A stretch of DNA of 64,000 nucleotides from Candidatus Bodocaedibacter vickermanii (GCF_014896945.1 NZ_CP054719.1:543153-607152); one strand, 5' to 3'. Shown: positions 24,117-33,242, counted from the stretch's first letter. Notes: a model not told the origin generated them from the sequence alone. Numbers and translations: made by a program.

Positions 24117-25820
24117 TTATGACGCAGCTGCAATGTTTAATTCTGGTAATGTTTTTTTAGCAATAGCTGTCACAGTAGAAAATTTGCTTGCAATTAAAAA
24201 TGCTAAGTAGTCATCTTTAAAAGCGATAGGCGTATGAGCAGACGCATCTAATCCTGTAGCATCAAACGCTTTGATCCAGAAAACATCACCTTCTGCAGAT
24301 GTAAATCCTAGAACCTTTTTCTGAGTTCCACTTTCTGTATCATCTAAAAATTTCTGAAGACCGCTAACACTGCACGTAAATGTTCTAGTATTTCCATTCA
24401 CTTGACCCGATACTTGAACCGTATCTCCCACGGCTTTCCAACCTGTTAAGCTAGTAATATTGTGAGATGTAAAGGCTACTGCACCGTATTTAACGCCGTC
24501 AGGAGCACCTGTATGACTGCAATCAGCGTATGTAAAGTTATCTGAATCTACATAACCTTTTGCAACAACAGTCAACCCCTCTTTCAGTGTAGCCCCACCC
24601 AATGCAAGAACAATATCTGCTAGAGCAGTTTGAACGTTAGTAGCTGTTGGAGAAATTTGAGCCAGAATTACATCAACCGCTTCTCTTAAGGTATCCGTTG
24701 AAGCATGCACTGGATTCGTTGCCAATCGCGCATGTTCAGCAGCAAGATCTGTTTGCATATTCGTTGCACCTGGTGCAATGCTTTCCAAAAGCACGCCAAC
24801 CGTTTCTCTTAAGGTATCCGTAGAAGCATGTGCTGGATTCGCTGCTAATCGTGCGTGTTCCATAGCAAGATCTTCTGCTATAGCACTTGGACTAACTGCA
24901 CCTATAACTGCACGTACACTATTTACAGCATCACTAGGAATTGGATATGTAAATGGAAAAGATATTTTTAGACGTTTACGAACTAAATCATTTGCACCGC
25001 TTACTAAGCCTTCCATAATACTTGTGGCGTGATCAACAATTTTTCCTGGCTTCAACGCAAGAGTTAACGTATTAGCGCCATTGACTAAGTCAAGACTGGC
25101 AGAATACCCATTGTTTAATGCAACGCTATATGCAGATATATCAGCTAATACCGCAGTATAGTTGACGGCTGTACCGCCTGCAGCTGGCGTTACTGGAGCA
25201 GTTAATGTAAACGCTATGGGATCAAGTGTGGCCGCTACTGCGTCAGCCGCTATGTTAGTTCCGCTTGCAAGTTGAAATAAAGCTTTCGCAGTCCAACCAC
25301 TGGCGGGGGCCGACAGTGTCTTTAAAGCTGATGCTGAAAACGATTGAGTAGAAGACGTTAACGCAGTTTGCAACCATGTGCTTAATGCTACCGCAGAAAT
25401 TGGTTGTCCCGTCGATGCCTTTGTAAGACTAATTGTTAACTTTTTTGTTGTTACGTTACTGCCGTCTTCTTTGGTTTGAGTAAGATGAATTTGACTAGAG
25501 GCTGAAATTGTAGACAACACTCCCGATTCAAAAGTACACCATTTCCCCGAGATAATCGCCAAGGCTTTTAATTTGCCAGAGTCATAGTAAATATATGATT
25601 CGCTGCTGGCCGAAACCGTTCCTAGATATCCTTTATCTAGACCACTACCGACAACATTTGCAACTCCGATTGCCTTGTCTGCTTCAGGAGAGCCAACCGC
25701 AACTGTACCAGACAATGATGCATATTCGGCCGCTGTAAGAGTTAAATCAGCCGCTTTTGCTGATGTCATTAAGGTTGTGCCCAATAATAATACTTTTAAA
25801 CTTTTATTTAATACTCTCAT
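24117..25820 (-). CDS. Large secreted protein with internal duplication
   Basis: I do not recognise a family. The 567-residue product has a signal peptide (VLLLGTTLMTSAKA) and a Ser/Thr/Ala-rich, Cys-poor body that looks largely beta. Near residues 315-395 two tandem 39-residue copies occur (AxEHARLAxNPxHASTDTLRExV...). Each is probably a helix pair. The C-terminal region has two Cys in a short span and may form a disulphide. An AAAGGAGC site supports the start. This could be a surface or matrix protein. It ends with a Rho-independent terminator and lies upstream of the Sel1-like gene on the same strand. Confidence 0.6.
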   Translation of the reverse strand: MRVLNKSLKVLLLGTTLMTSAKAADLTLTAAEYASLSGTVAVGSPEADKAIGVANVVGSGLDKGYLGTVSASSESYIYYDSGKLKALAIISGKWCTFESGVLSTISASSQIHLTQTKEDGSNVTTKKLTISLTKASTGQPISAVALSTWLQTALTSSTQSFSASALKTLSAPASGWTAKALFQLASGTNIAADAVAATLDPIAFTLTAPVTPAAGGTAVNYTAVLADISAYSVALNNGYSASLDLVNGANTLTLALKPGKIVDHATSIMEGLVSGANDLVRKRLKISFPFTYPIPSDAVNSVRAVIGAVSPSAIAEDLAMEHARLAANPAHASTDTLRETVGVLLESIAPGATNMQTDLAAEHARLATNPVHASTDTLREAVDVILAQISPTATNVQTALADIVLALGGATLKEGLTVVAKGYVDSDNFTYADCSHTGAPDGVKYGAVAFTSHNITSLTGWKAVGDTVQVSGQVNGNTRTFTCSVSGLQKFLDDTESGTQKKVLGFTSAEGDVFWIKAFDATGLDASAHTPIAFKDDYLAFLIASKFSTVTAIAKKTLPELNIAAAS

Positions 25821-25940
25821 TATCGCTCCTTTGGGTTGTGATAAAATTGAAAGTAATTCATAATGATTAATGAATGATTAATAAAACACAGATTTTGTAA
25901 AAAAAATTTACATTTGTTGAGTTAGATAAAATAAGGCGAT

Positions 25941-26246
25941 TTAAGAACGGGCTTCTTGGAACACACGATCAATGGCTTTTCGTGTTTCGTCTACCAATGC
26001 TTTTAGCGCACTAAGCTCTACCAAGAATTGATCCATGGCCCCTGCTAACTCAGTGGCATCGTTACTGGTTTCACTTAATGCCTCAACCCTATGACCATCA
26101 CTTGCAACACCTTGAACAGCGTCCAACATATGATCAGCAAACGATGATTTCGTATCTCCACCAATGGGTGAAGCAGCCCCCATATTTGGATCTTGTGTTA
26201 ACTTGATATTCGTTTGTAATTTTAATGCCAGTGGATTAATCGCCAT
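25941..26246 (-). CDS. fliE: Flagellar hook-basal body protein FliE
   Basis: FliE joins the MS ring to the rod at the base of the flagellum. The 101-residue product matches the usual size. It has the helical C-terminal pattern of FliE (LAGAMDQFLVELSALKALVDETRKA in two linked helices) after a variable N-terminal part. It is the third gene of a flgB-flgC-fliE run, the usual order, with gaps of about 10 and 2 bp, which strongly supports the call. Confidence 0.85.
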   Translation of the reverse strand: MAINPLALKLQTNIKLTQDPNMGAASPIGGDTKSSFADHMLDAVQGVASDGHRVEALSETSNDATELAGAMDQFLVELSALKALVDETRKAIDRVFQEARS

Positions 26247-26255
26247 AATTTACCT

Positions 26256-26717
26256 TTATTTTAACAACTCTTCGATCTCTCGTCTGCGCATTTTTAACGC
26301 AACCTGATAGGCTTGTAAGTTAGCATTTGCGCCTTTTTGATATTTCGCCAAATGAAGTTTTTCAACCAAGTCATTCACGTTCGTTTTTTTAACCATACCT
26401 TTTTTATCAGCTCCCGGATGATCTGGATAATATTCCATAGATTGTTTTTCCGGATCTTCAACGACTTTTTGTATATTAACAATCATCGCTCCCGTTTCTG
26501 GGTCAATACTGTGACCCACAATAGGAAGCTTAGCCCGATACGCATCCGCCCCCGGTGTGGACGCCAATGTATCTGCATGGGAAATATTTTCAGCTGTTAA
26601 TCGTAACATGAATTTATTAAGGTTTAATCCCGATGCAGACGTTTTCAAACTGCGATGCAAATCATCATGTGATGACCTGCGACCAGCTCCAATAGAAAAA
26701 TTAATAGACCGCGGCAT
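26256..26717 (-). CDS. flgC: Flagellar basal-body rod protein FlgC
   Basis: FlgC is a proximal rod subunit exported by the flagellar type III system. The 153-residue product has the N-terminal rod motif (KTSASGLNLNKFMLRLTAENISHADT), where the usual ANNIAN reads AENISH. Its C-terminal helix (YQKGANANLQAYQVALKMRRREI) has the conserved N-A-N-L-x-A-Y pattern. It carries a roughly 25-residue N-terminal extension relative to typical FlgC. It sits between flgB and fliE. Confidence 0.87.
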   Translation of the reverse strand: MPRSINFSIGAGRRSSHDDLHRSLKTSASGLNLNKFMLRLTAENISHADTLASTPGADAYRAKLPIVGHSIDPETGAMIVNIQKVVEDPEKQSMEYYPDHPGADKKGMVKKTNVNDLVEKLHLAKYQKGANANLQAYQVALKMRRREIEELLK

Positions 26718-26719
26718 AA

Positions 26720-27109
26720 CTACCCTCCGTTCGTGATACTACGGATGGCTCTTGTCCACCCTTTTTTTAACCCTAGTGTTAATAGATGTTGGTCGTCCAA
26801 TTCCGCCATCCGCACCGATTCACTTTCAATGGAAATACGAGATTCACCAGGGACAGCCTCTGTCTGATTTTCTGTATCAACAACTGCCGTATATTGGCTT
26901 AACGCAGCATTGCTTGCAGAAAATCCTTTTCCATGACTGGGTTGAGCTAACGCTAACACGCCCTGAAAACTTGTTCGCTCCAGCTTTAATGGCTGAGCGC
27001 CAGGGCTATGTATTTGCGCAATATTATTAGCTGTAATTTTTTGAGACTCTCGAATAAATCGAAGACCTTCTTTTAGTTTTGAAAACGTTCGACTGTTAAA
27101 TATAGACAT
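26720..27109 (-). CDS. flgB: Flagellar basal-body rod protein FlgB
   Basis: FlgB is the first proximal rod subunit. The 129-residue product has the N-terminal SQKITANNIAQIHSPG motif close to the family consensus ANNIANxxTPG, followed by a short acid-rich region and a C-terminal helix. The start is supported by an AGGAGCG site. Only 2 bp separates it from flgC. Flagellar rod genes beside an ATP/ADP-translocase-bearing genome are notable, but several Holosporales keep flagellar genes. Confidence 0.83.
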   Translation of the reverse strand: MSIFNSRTFSKLKEGLRFIRESQKITANNIAQIHSPGAQPLKLERTSFQGVLALAQPSHGKGFSASNAALSQYTAVVDTENQTEAVPGESRISIESESVRMAELDDQHLLTLGLKKGWTRAIRSITNGG

Positions 27110-27143
27110 AATCGCTCCTAAACACCTAGCTTATATTGCGCAA

Positions 27144-27332
27144 TTAAAGTTTTTGGAAAACCTCAGGATCCGACCCCCTTTTAGCGTTATGAATTAATTT
27201 CAATAACTCTTCCCGGCATGATCGTAAATTTGAAAGTTCTTTCGCATCATCCCGATCATTAACCTGCATCATACTTAGTTTAATTTCTACCAAATCTAGC
27301 ATCAATTCAGCAGACTTCTTTGAAAATTCCAT
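27144..27332 (-). CDS. Small helical protein upstream of flgB
   Basis: I do not recognise this 62-residue protein. It is predicted to be almost all helix (SAELMLDLVEIKLSMMQ, then a basic Cys-containing stretch). It lies on the same strand 34 bp before flgB and is the first gene after the divergent region with ruvX, so it probably belongs to the flagellar transcript. It could be a small export chaperone or a regulator; that is only inference from position. Confidence 0.5.
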   Translation of the reverse strand: MEFSKKSAELMLDLVEIKLSMMQVNDRDDAKELSNLRSCREELLKLIHNAKRGSDPEVFQKL

Positions 27333-27419
27333 TTTGACCTCGTCAAATCTGTTTTTTTTCGATATAGCTTATATCTGCCTTCAGATTGACAGAGAGGCCT
27401 TAACGAACGGTAAATTTTT

Positions 27420-27905
27420 ATGATTTATAAGATTTTTTCAGAATTTAAAGAAAATGTTGCAACATTGCCACACCGCTTACTTGCACTTGATGTGGGAACC
27501 AAGACAGTTGGCACTGCCATTAGCGACAGCGGTTGCAGAATTGCAAGCCCTCTAAAAACCATCCAACGCAAAGGAAAGCTGCTAGAAATCAGCGATATCA
27601 AAAAAACAATCGATGACTATTCTGTGAAAAGCTTGATTGTGGGATACCCCATACATATGAATGGTGATGAAGGTGAACGCTGCGAATATGTACACGCCTA
27701 TGCCGCAGCTGTAACTGAAAGCCTGAACCTTCCCGTGCTGTTATGGGATGAACGCATGAGCACTATGTCAGCAGAACGCATGCTATTAGAAGGCGATATG
27801 TCACGCGCAAAGCGAAAAGATCATATTGATTCCGTTGCCGCCAGCATCATCCTGCAATCATTTCTGGATTTCTTTGGACATCAACCTGTTGACACGTCTG
27901 TTTAA
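27420..27905 (+). CDS. ruvX: Putative Holliday junction resolvase / pre-16S rRNA nuclease YqgF
   Basis: YqgF (RuvX) has an RNase H-like fold and takes part in 16S rRNA 5' maturation. The 161-residue product shows LLALDVGTKTVGTAIS (first metal Asp), LIVGYPIHMNGDEG, LWDERMSTMSAERML (acidic and Thr/Ser residues) and a final KDHIDSVAASIILQ (last Asp). The length includes about 18 extra N-terminal residues before the usual start, so the true start could be slightly downstream. It is divergent from the flagellar genes. Confidence 0.9.
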   Translation: MIYKIFSEFKENVATLPHRLLALDVGTKTVGTAISDSGCRIASPLKTIQRKGKLLEISDIKKTIDDYSVKSLIVGYPIHMNGDEGERCEYVHAYAAAVTESLNLPVLLWDERMSTMSAERMLLEGDMSRAKRKDHIDSVAASIILQSFLDFFGHQPVDTSV

Positions 27906-27982
27906 GATTCATCATCCATTCCTGATGGAAAAACAGCTCAACATATGTCACCCTAATACACATAATAAAAAAGGACTATATC

Positions 27983-30652
27983 ATGAATCGTTTTGTATTA
28001 CTGGGGGCGGTTTCGTTAATCGCCCTGACAAGTTTATCTGGAACACCATCGCCTGTTATAACCCCTGCTTCGGTTCAATGTGCATTACCGTTACCCGCAG
28101 ATTCAATGTTGTTAGAACGTGCCGGGTTAATTGAACGCTTAAACAGCACGTTTCAAAAGGGATCAGACATTACAACGATTGCCCTTGTGGGTGCCGTTAA
28201 TATGGGCGGGCTTGGTAAAACCACCCTTGCCAGGTTGTGGGCAAAGAAGCGCCTAGAAGCATCACCCGCCCTAACGGTTTGGGAATTTAATGCTGAAAGT
28301 GAAACGACGCTGTTGCAATCCATGAAAGAGTTTTCTACACAGTTAGCGCAAACACCGGATCAGAAAACTACCTTAAAGAATATCGAAAACATCCAATCTG
28401 CACCGGATCGCGAATCAAAGCGCTTAGCCTTTGTACAAGGAACTTTAAAAGAATCTAAGGATTGGGTGTTAATTTATGATAACGTTGAACACCTTGCTGA
28501 TATCGAAACATATCTGCCTCAAGACGCCAACCTATGGGGTAAAGGGCAGGTTATCCTAACGTCTAGAAACACGAAACTTCCCAGTACGTTGGGAACGATT
28601 GTCACTTTGGATAGTTTAACACCCGATGAATCATTAACATTATATTCACGCATTCGATATCAGAAAGATCCTAAGAGTTTAACACCGGCTGAATCGACTG
28701 ATGCGAAACAACTTCTTGCAAAGATCCCTCCATTTCCTTTGGATATTTCGATTGCGGCAGCCTACATTGCAACTCATCAATTAACACCGACAGCCTATCT
28801 AACGGTCTTAGATAAACAAGATGCTACAGCCTTAAAAGATGATGCAAAAGTGCGTTATCAAATCATCACGTTATCGTTACAAAAGGTGATGGACACTGCC
28901 AAAAACAACACAGAGTGTATGTTGATATTGGGGTTGATGGATTCACAAAACATTCCAGCTGATATGTTGAAAAAGACAACAGATACTAAAGAAGCATTTA
29001 CAAACGATATGATGAAGCATTCGTTGGTTACTATGGGGACGGCACCGGGCGATATTGGTACACTCTCTATGCATCGCAGCACATGGGAAATCATGTATGC
29101 GTACTTGGTGAACACTTTAAAGCTTAGCCAATCACATCCGGTAGTCCGCAATGTTATACAAAAAGTTTTTAACTATGTCTATGCCACTATTGATGATGAT
29201 AAATGCAATATTTTAAGATTGCTTGAACTTCATACCCAGCGAATTTCTGAAAGTGTTCTATTTACCGCTGATGAGAAAATGGAAGCAATTGGTATGCTTG
29301 GATGTATTGCCTACTACGAAATTAAAGGGAACGAGTCTCAAGAATTGCTAGAACGCAGCATAAAATATTTCGAACATACTAAAACTGGAGGCAAGGATCT
29401 ACTTGCGCGATTACACCTGCACCTGGGAATGGTACATCGCTTAAACTGTAAATATTCATTGGCAGAAGAATATTTATCTAAATCACTGCAAGAATATACC
29501 GCATCAAAAAATATCGCCGGGTGCATAGATTCAATCTGTTTGTTAGCGCACACATACTATGTCATGGGTAATTTTTTAAACGCCAAAGAGCACCTTGAAA
29601 AAATTAAAACATTAAACAGTACAGATACATCAAATAAAGATCTTATACTTCGCATAGCAAGTTTGATAGAGCGTGATCTTGGAAATCTATCAGTTGCATT
29701 GCAGTATATTAATGAAGCCATTGCACATCGAGAATCAATGAATAAAGTTGATCAATTGCAGGCATGGAATATCATATACAAGGGATTGGTTTATAGAGAT
29801 ATGGGTGACTATGCTACTGCAAATGAATGGGCAGACAAAGGAGATATATTATATTCGCAATTTGATATGACAACTAAGATGTATGCTTGTGTGAAGTTCT
29901 ATAAAAGCAGCATCTATCGCTTTCTGGGGAATTATGCAGAAGCAGAAAAATGGCTTAACTTTGCTTTAACAATTTGTGAACGAGAAGCTACTGAAAGCCC
30001 TATGGAAATAGGCTTTGGCAAAACATTGTTAGCCAAACTTTATCACAATACAGGATATTTGGATAAAGCATTCACAGAAGCAAAAGCTGCTGAAAGACTA
30101 TACATTGATTTATTTGGAGAAAAGAATTTACGAACATCGTGGATTCGAATGACGATCGGTCAGATTTATAACGATCAAGGTAAATACAGTGAAGCGAGAG
30201 ATACCTTTCAAGAATGCTTAGATGTTCACAGAACGATGTTAAGTGATGCCCATCCAAAGATTGGAAAGATCTTAAGTGAATTGGGGTATGCTCAGGTTAA
30301 ACTAGGCGATACCAAACAAGGTCACGCGAATTTAGAGCTTGGGCTAAAGAACTATGAAGCACATTATGGGAAAGACCATCTGCGTACCGCCTATGTGTTG
30401 CGTTTAATCAGTGACAGTCTTCAAGTTCAAGGTGATCTAAAAAGCGCTGAAGCAGCTGCATTAAGAGCATATACTATTTGCCAAAAAGCAAACCATCCTG
30501 ATCAGATTTTAAGCTTAGAACGATTGGGTGATGTTCGGTTAAAGTCTGGAAATACTCAAGGGAGCGATGACTTGAAAAAAGCTTTAAATATGGCAGAAAT
30601 AACTTTCGGGGTAGACTCACCTCACGTTACACGCATAAAAGCAAAGCTGTAA
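27983..30652 (+). CDS. NB-ARC-type STAND ATPase with TPR repeats and a signal peptide
   Basis: This 889-residue protein has four parts. The N-terminus looks like a Sec signal peptide (MNRFVLLGAVSLIALTSLSG). An NB-ARC-like ATPase follows (about residues 45-290). Its Walker A reads NMGGLGKTTLA, its Walker B region reads WVLIYDNVEHL, it has a VILTSRNTKLP sensor and an IPPFPLDISIAAA motif like the GLPL box. A winged-helix linker follows. From about residue 440 to the end come TPR repeats, the last ones of the 42-residue kinesin-light-chain type (GKYSEARDTFQECLDVHR). The AAGGA site 8 nt before the ATG supports the start. STAND proteins normally act in the cytosol, where ATP is; with a leader the protein may instead be delivered to the host. 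It could also be a bacterial immune sensor if the leader is not used. Confidence 0.8.
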   Translation: MNRFVLLGAVSLIALTSLSGTPSPVITPASVQCALPLPADSMLLERAGLIERLNSTFQKGSDITTIALVGAVNMGGLGKTTLARLWAKKRLEASPALTVWEFNAESETTLLQSMKEFSTQLAQTPDQKTTLKNIENIQSAPDRESKRLAFVQGTLKESKDWVLIYDNVEHLADIETYLPQDANLWGKGQVILTSRNTKLPSTLGTIVTLDSLTPDESLTLYSRIRYQKDPKSLTPAESTDAKQLLAKIPPFPLDISIAAAYIATHQLTPTAYLTVLDKQDATALKDDAKVRYQIITLSLQKVMDTAKNNTECMLILGLMDSQNIPADMLKKTTDTKEAFTNDMMKHSLVTMGTAPGDIGTLSMHRSTWEIMYAYLVNTLKLSQSHPVVRNVIQKVFNYVYATIDDDKCNILRLLELHTQRISESVLFTADEKMEAIGMLGCIAYYEIKGNESQELLERSIKYFEHTKTGGKDLLARLHLHLGMVHRLNCKYSLAEEYLSKSLQEYTASKNIAGCIDSICLLAHTYYVMGNFLNAKEHLEKIKTLNSTDTSNKDLILRIASLIERDLGNLSVALQYINEAIAHRESMNKVDQLQAWNIIYKGLVYRDMGDYATANEWADKGDILYSQFDMTTKMYACVKFYKSSIYRFLGNYAEAEKWLNFALTICEREATESPMEIGFGKTLLAKLYHNTGYLDKAFTEAKAAERLYIDLFGEKNLRTSWIRMTIGQIYNDQGKYSEARDTFQECLDVHRTMLSDAHPKIGKILSELGYAQVKLGDTKQGHANLELGLKNYEAHYGKDHLRTAYVLRLISDSLQVQGDLKSAEAAALRAYTICQKANHPDQILSLERLGDVRLKSGNTQGSDDLKKALNMAEITFGVDSPHVTRIKAKL

Positions 30653-31049
30653 TACATACTCCCCCGGGTAAGGACCACAACTGTTGAAAGTGATCATAAA
30701 AAGAATATTTTTGACAACAAATCAATAGAACAGGGAAAATCATTGATAAACCGATTAATTGTGTCAATCATACAGATATGTATGAATTAAGTAATAGATA
30801 TGCGACTATTTTACACAATATGAAGTTTTTTATAACATTCATAGCTTGGTGTTTAAGTGGGTGATTTTAATATCGTTAAACACTTCTTCGAGTCACTTTC
30901 AACAGGTGTGGTAAGGACCTGGTAGCGCCCCTTCGCGCTATCCAGGCCGGGTGGGTGGGCTATATATGTCACCCCACAAAACCTATCGGATGCAACGGCT
31001 CGTTGCCTAATGGGTGCAGCATCATGCTGCCAACGGCTCGTTGCCAGCG
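30653..31049. other. Intergenic region with repeats
   Basis: The first 240 bp is AT-rich with nothing I can support. The rest carries the two-copy hairpin repeat (30907-30966) and triloop modules that reach into the rsmD stop codon. Confidence 0.7.
30907..30966. repeat. Two-copy hairpin repeat, copy 2
   Basis: It repeats the block at 15368-15427: a GGTAAGGACCTGGTAGCGC arm, a short loop, a GCGCTATCCAGG arm and CGGGTGGGTGGGCTATA. Confidence 0.65.
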
Positions 31050-31062
31050 TCACGTTGCCTTG
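30985..31062 (-). repeat. Modular hairpin repeats overlapping the rsmD 3' end
   Basis: Units related to CAACGAGCCGTTG, CAGCATGATGCTG and GGCAACGTGACGCTGG run head to tail. The last unit begins inside rsmD and supplies its stop codon. Confidence 0.8.
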
Positions 31063-31601
31063 AAGAAAACAACCTTTGTATCGCCGTACTTTTTTTCTTG
31101 CAATATATTAAGCGGCAGCTCTAACCTCAGATCATCTTGCTTTTGCATTTCAGCAATAATAGTCGTATTTGACCCTATCCACCCCTGTTTGTGTAAATGG
31201 GCAATCGCCAAATTTACTAAATCTTTGCCATAGGGTGGATCGCAGAATATAAAATCTACTGGCTGTGCTGCAACGGGCATAGTCAGAATATCTTGAGCAT
31301 ATAAGGTAGTTCTATCTTCAATATTCCAGTGATGAATCAGTGTCTGTAAATTACGAACTGCTGCCCGTTGGTTATCCACAAACGTTATATGTTTGGCCCC
31401 ACGAGACAATGCTTCTAGCCCTAACGCCCCTGTACCGGCAAAGACATCCAAAACGGTGGCGCCTCTTAAATCTTGCATATCCACGTGGTGTTCAATCACA
31501 TTAAAGATGGCTTGTCGCACTTTGTCTGATGTTGGACGCGTTAATGTTGACGACGGTGCAATCAGTGCTTTGCCTACAAATTCACCCCGAATAATCCGCA
31601 T
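31050..31601 (-). CDS. rsmD: 16S rRNA (guanine-966-N2)-methyltransferase
   Basis: RsmD methylates G966 of 16S rRNA using S-adenosylmethionine. The 183-residue product has the SAM-binding motif VLDVFAGTGALGLEALSRGA and the catalytic FCDPPYGKD, with the N-terminal RIIRGEFVGK typical of the family. The last codons AAG-GCA-ACG-TGA (Lys-Ala-Thr-stop) fall inside a hairpin repeat whose conserved TGA triloop is the stop codon. The gene follows rluB by 2 bp, as in many alphaproteobacteria, and is surely in its operon. Confidence 0.92.
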   Translation of the reverse strand: MRIIRGEFVGKALIAPSSTLTRPTSDKVRQAIFNVIEHHVDMQDLRGATVLDVFAGTGALGLEALSRGAKHITFVDNQRAAVRNLQTLIHHWNIEDRTTLYAQDILTMPVAAQPVDFIFCDPPYGKDLVNLAIAHLHKQGWIGSNTTIIAEMQKQDDLRLELPLNILQEKKYGDTKVVFFKAT

Positions 31602-31603
31602 GA

Positions 31604-32326
31604 TTATCCCTGCAGCTTTTGCAAATATTGATCAAGAGCATCAACTGAAAGCTCTTTGACGTCACCTTGGGTTAAATCATCCAGTGAAAACGGACCATAT
31701 CCAATACGAACCAATCGATTCACCTTGTATCCTAAATACGTCATGATGTTTCGAATCTCTCGATTCTTACCCTCTAATAACGTCAGCTTTAACCAGGTAT
31801 TACGCCCCTCTGATGCTTCTACTTCTGCGTGTATGCCCTGATACTGAATGCCATCAATGGTCATACCAGCTGCCAATACGTTTACAATATTTGGGTGCAC
31901 ATTGCCATAAACACGCACATAATACACACGGGGTATACGATGTATGGGAAGCTCTAAATGACGAACTAAGGCGCCATCATTCGTCAATAATAACAACCCC
32001 TCTGACAGATAGTCCAATCGACCAACATATCTGATATTTTCAAATGAGGGTGGTAATATGTCATAAATTGTTTTACGACCTTCTGGGTCAATCCTAGACG
32101 TAATACATTCTGCAGGTTTATAAAATGCCCAAACTCTGCGAACCCCAGTCAATTTGACGGTACGGTTATCAAAGCTTACAACATCTGTATCCTCAACAAA
32201 CGTTGCAGGTGTGGTTACAATTTGATCATTTAACTTAATACGACCTGCTGCAATAAAGTCTTCACCCTGTCGGCGAGAACATATTCCTGCAGCCGCTAAA
32301 TACTTGGCAATCCGTTGACGTGTCAT
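31604..32326 (-). CDS. rluB: RsuA/RluB-family rRNA pseudouridine synthase
   Basis: These enzymes make pseudouridine in 23S (RluB) or 16S (RsuA) rRNA. The 240-residue product has an N-terminal S4 domain (IAKYLAAAGICSRRQGEDFI) and the catalytic motif GRLDYLSEGLLLLTNDG, with Asp as nucleophile, then the LLEGKNREIRNIM motif. The fit to RluB rather than RluE or RsuA is by the S4 domain and neighbour rsmD. It is shorter than E. coli RluB, mostly by lack of a basic C-terminal tail. Confidence 0.88.
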   Translation of the reverse strand: MTRQRIAKYLAAAGICSRRQGEDFIAAGRIKLNDQIVTTPATFVEDTDVVSFDNRTVKLTGVRRVWAFYKPAECITSRIDPEGRKTIYDILPPSFENIRYVGRLDYLSEGLLLLTNDGALVRHLELPIHRIPRVYYVRVYGNVHPNIVNVLAAGMTIDGIQYQGIHAEVEASEGRNTWLKLTLLEGKNREIRNIMTYLGYKVNRLVRIGYGPFSLDDLTQGDVKELSVDALDQYLQKLQG

Positions 32327-32459
32327 CTATAACTCCATGGAATGACAATGTGATAAATTCCAACGCCTTTGTCAATGTAAAAGTCTTTATTTTCCTATTA
32401 ACCTTGTGATGTCAATTTCTTTATGATAAAATTTTTAAGTAATAATTATGGAGAAAAAA

Positions 32460-33170
32460 ATGGCACGTAGTGAAGTTTTTACACAGTCAGCTGCCAAAAC
32501 AGCTCAATACCGCGAGGGATTAAGGGCCTTTATGTTGCGTGTATACAATTACATGGCAGCAGCATTAGTATTCACTGGTTTAATATCCTATGGCGTATCC
32601 ACCAGCCCTGAACTATTGCAGGCAATTCACAACACCCCATTGATGTATGTTATCTTTTTGGCACCTATTGGGATTTCGGTATTCTTAGGCGTACGTTTAC
32701 AACACATGAGCATTACAACGGCTCAAACATTATTCTGGGTATTTGCCGCATTAGTCGGGTTATCCTTATCATCGATTTTTGTGATCTATACCTCTGAAAG
32801 CATTATACGAGTATTCTTTATTACTGCGTCAATGTTTGCAGCGGCAAGCCTATATGGATATACCACAAAACGAGACCTTGGCCCGATTGGTAGCTTTTTG
32901 TTTATGGGATTAATCGGTATTGTGATTGCATCGTTCGCAAACATGTTTATGCACAGCACTCAATTAAGCTGGTTGATTTCATTTGTTGCGGTCGGTGTGT
33001 TTGCAGGTTTAACAGCCTATGACAACCAACGTTTAAAAGAAATGTATTCCGATGCATGGCACCGCGATCAAACTGAAAAAATTGCGATTATTGGCGCATT
33101 AAACTTATACATGGATTTCATTAACTTGTTTGTCCACTTACTAAGATTTTTGGGCGATCGTAAAAATTAA
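32460..33170 (+). CDS. Bax inhibitor-1/YccA-family membrane protein
   Basis: This is a 236-residue inner-membrane protein with seven hydrophobic segments and the BI-1 family pattern, including the early YREGLRAFMLRVYNYMAAALVFTG block and the late LTAYDNQRLKEMY motif with its conserved Asp. Bacterial relatives act as proton-regulated calcium leak channels or modulators of membrane proteases. I start at MARSEVF because GGAG lies 6 nt before it; an ATG 12 bp upstream would contain that site. It is followed by a strong terminator. Confidence 0.87.
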   Translation: MARSEVFTQSAAKTAQYREGLRAFMLRVYNYMAAALVFTGLISYGVSTSPELLQAIHNTPLMYVIFLAPIGISVFLGVRLQHMSITTAQTLFWVFAALVGLSLSSIFVIYTSESIIRVFFITASMFAAASLYGYTTKRDLGPIGSFLFMGLIGIVIASFANMFMHSTQLSWLISFVAVGVFAGLTAYDNQRLKEMYSDAWHRDQTEKIAIIGALNLYMDFINLFVHLLRFLGDRKN

Positions 33171-33182
33171 TTAATCTATACC

Positions 33183-33213
33183 AAAGGGCAGATCAACAGT
33201 CTGCCCTTTATTA
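33183..33213 (+). terminator. Intrinsic terminator after BI-1 family gene
   Basis: AAAGGGCAGA and TCTGCCCTTT form a perfect 10-bp stem with a 7-nt loop, followed by an AT-rich stretch. Confidence 0.8.
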
Positions 33214-33242
33214 TGTGTAATAAAAAAAACAAGAATAAACAC

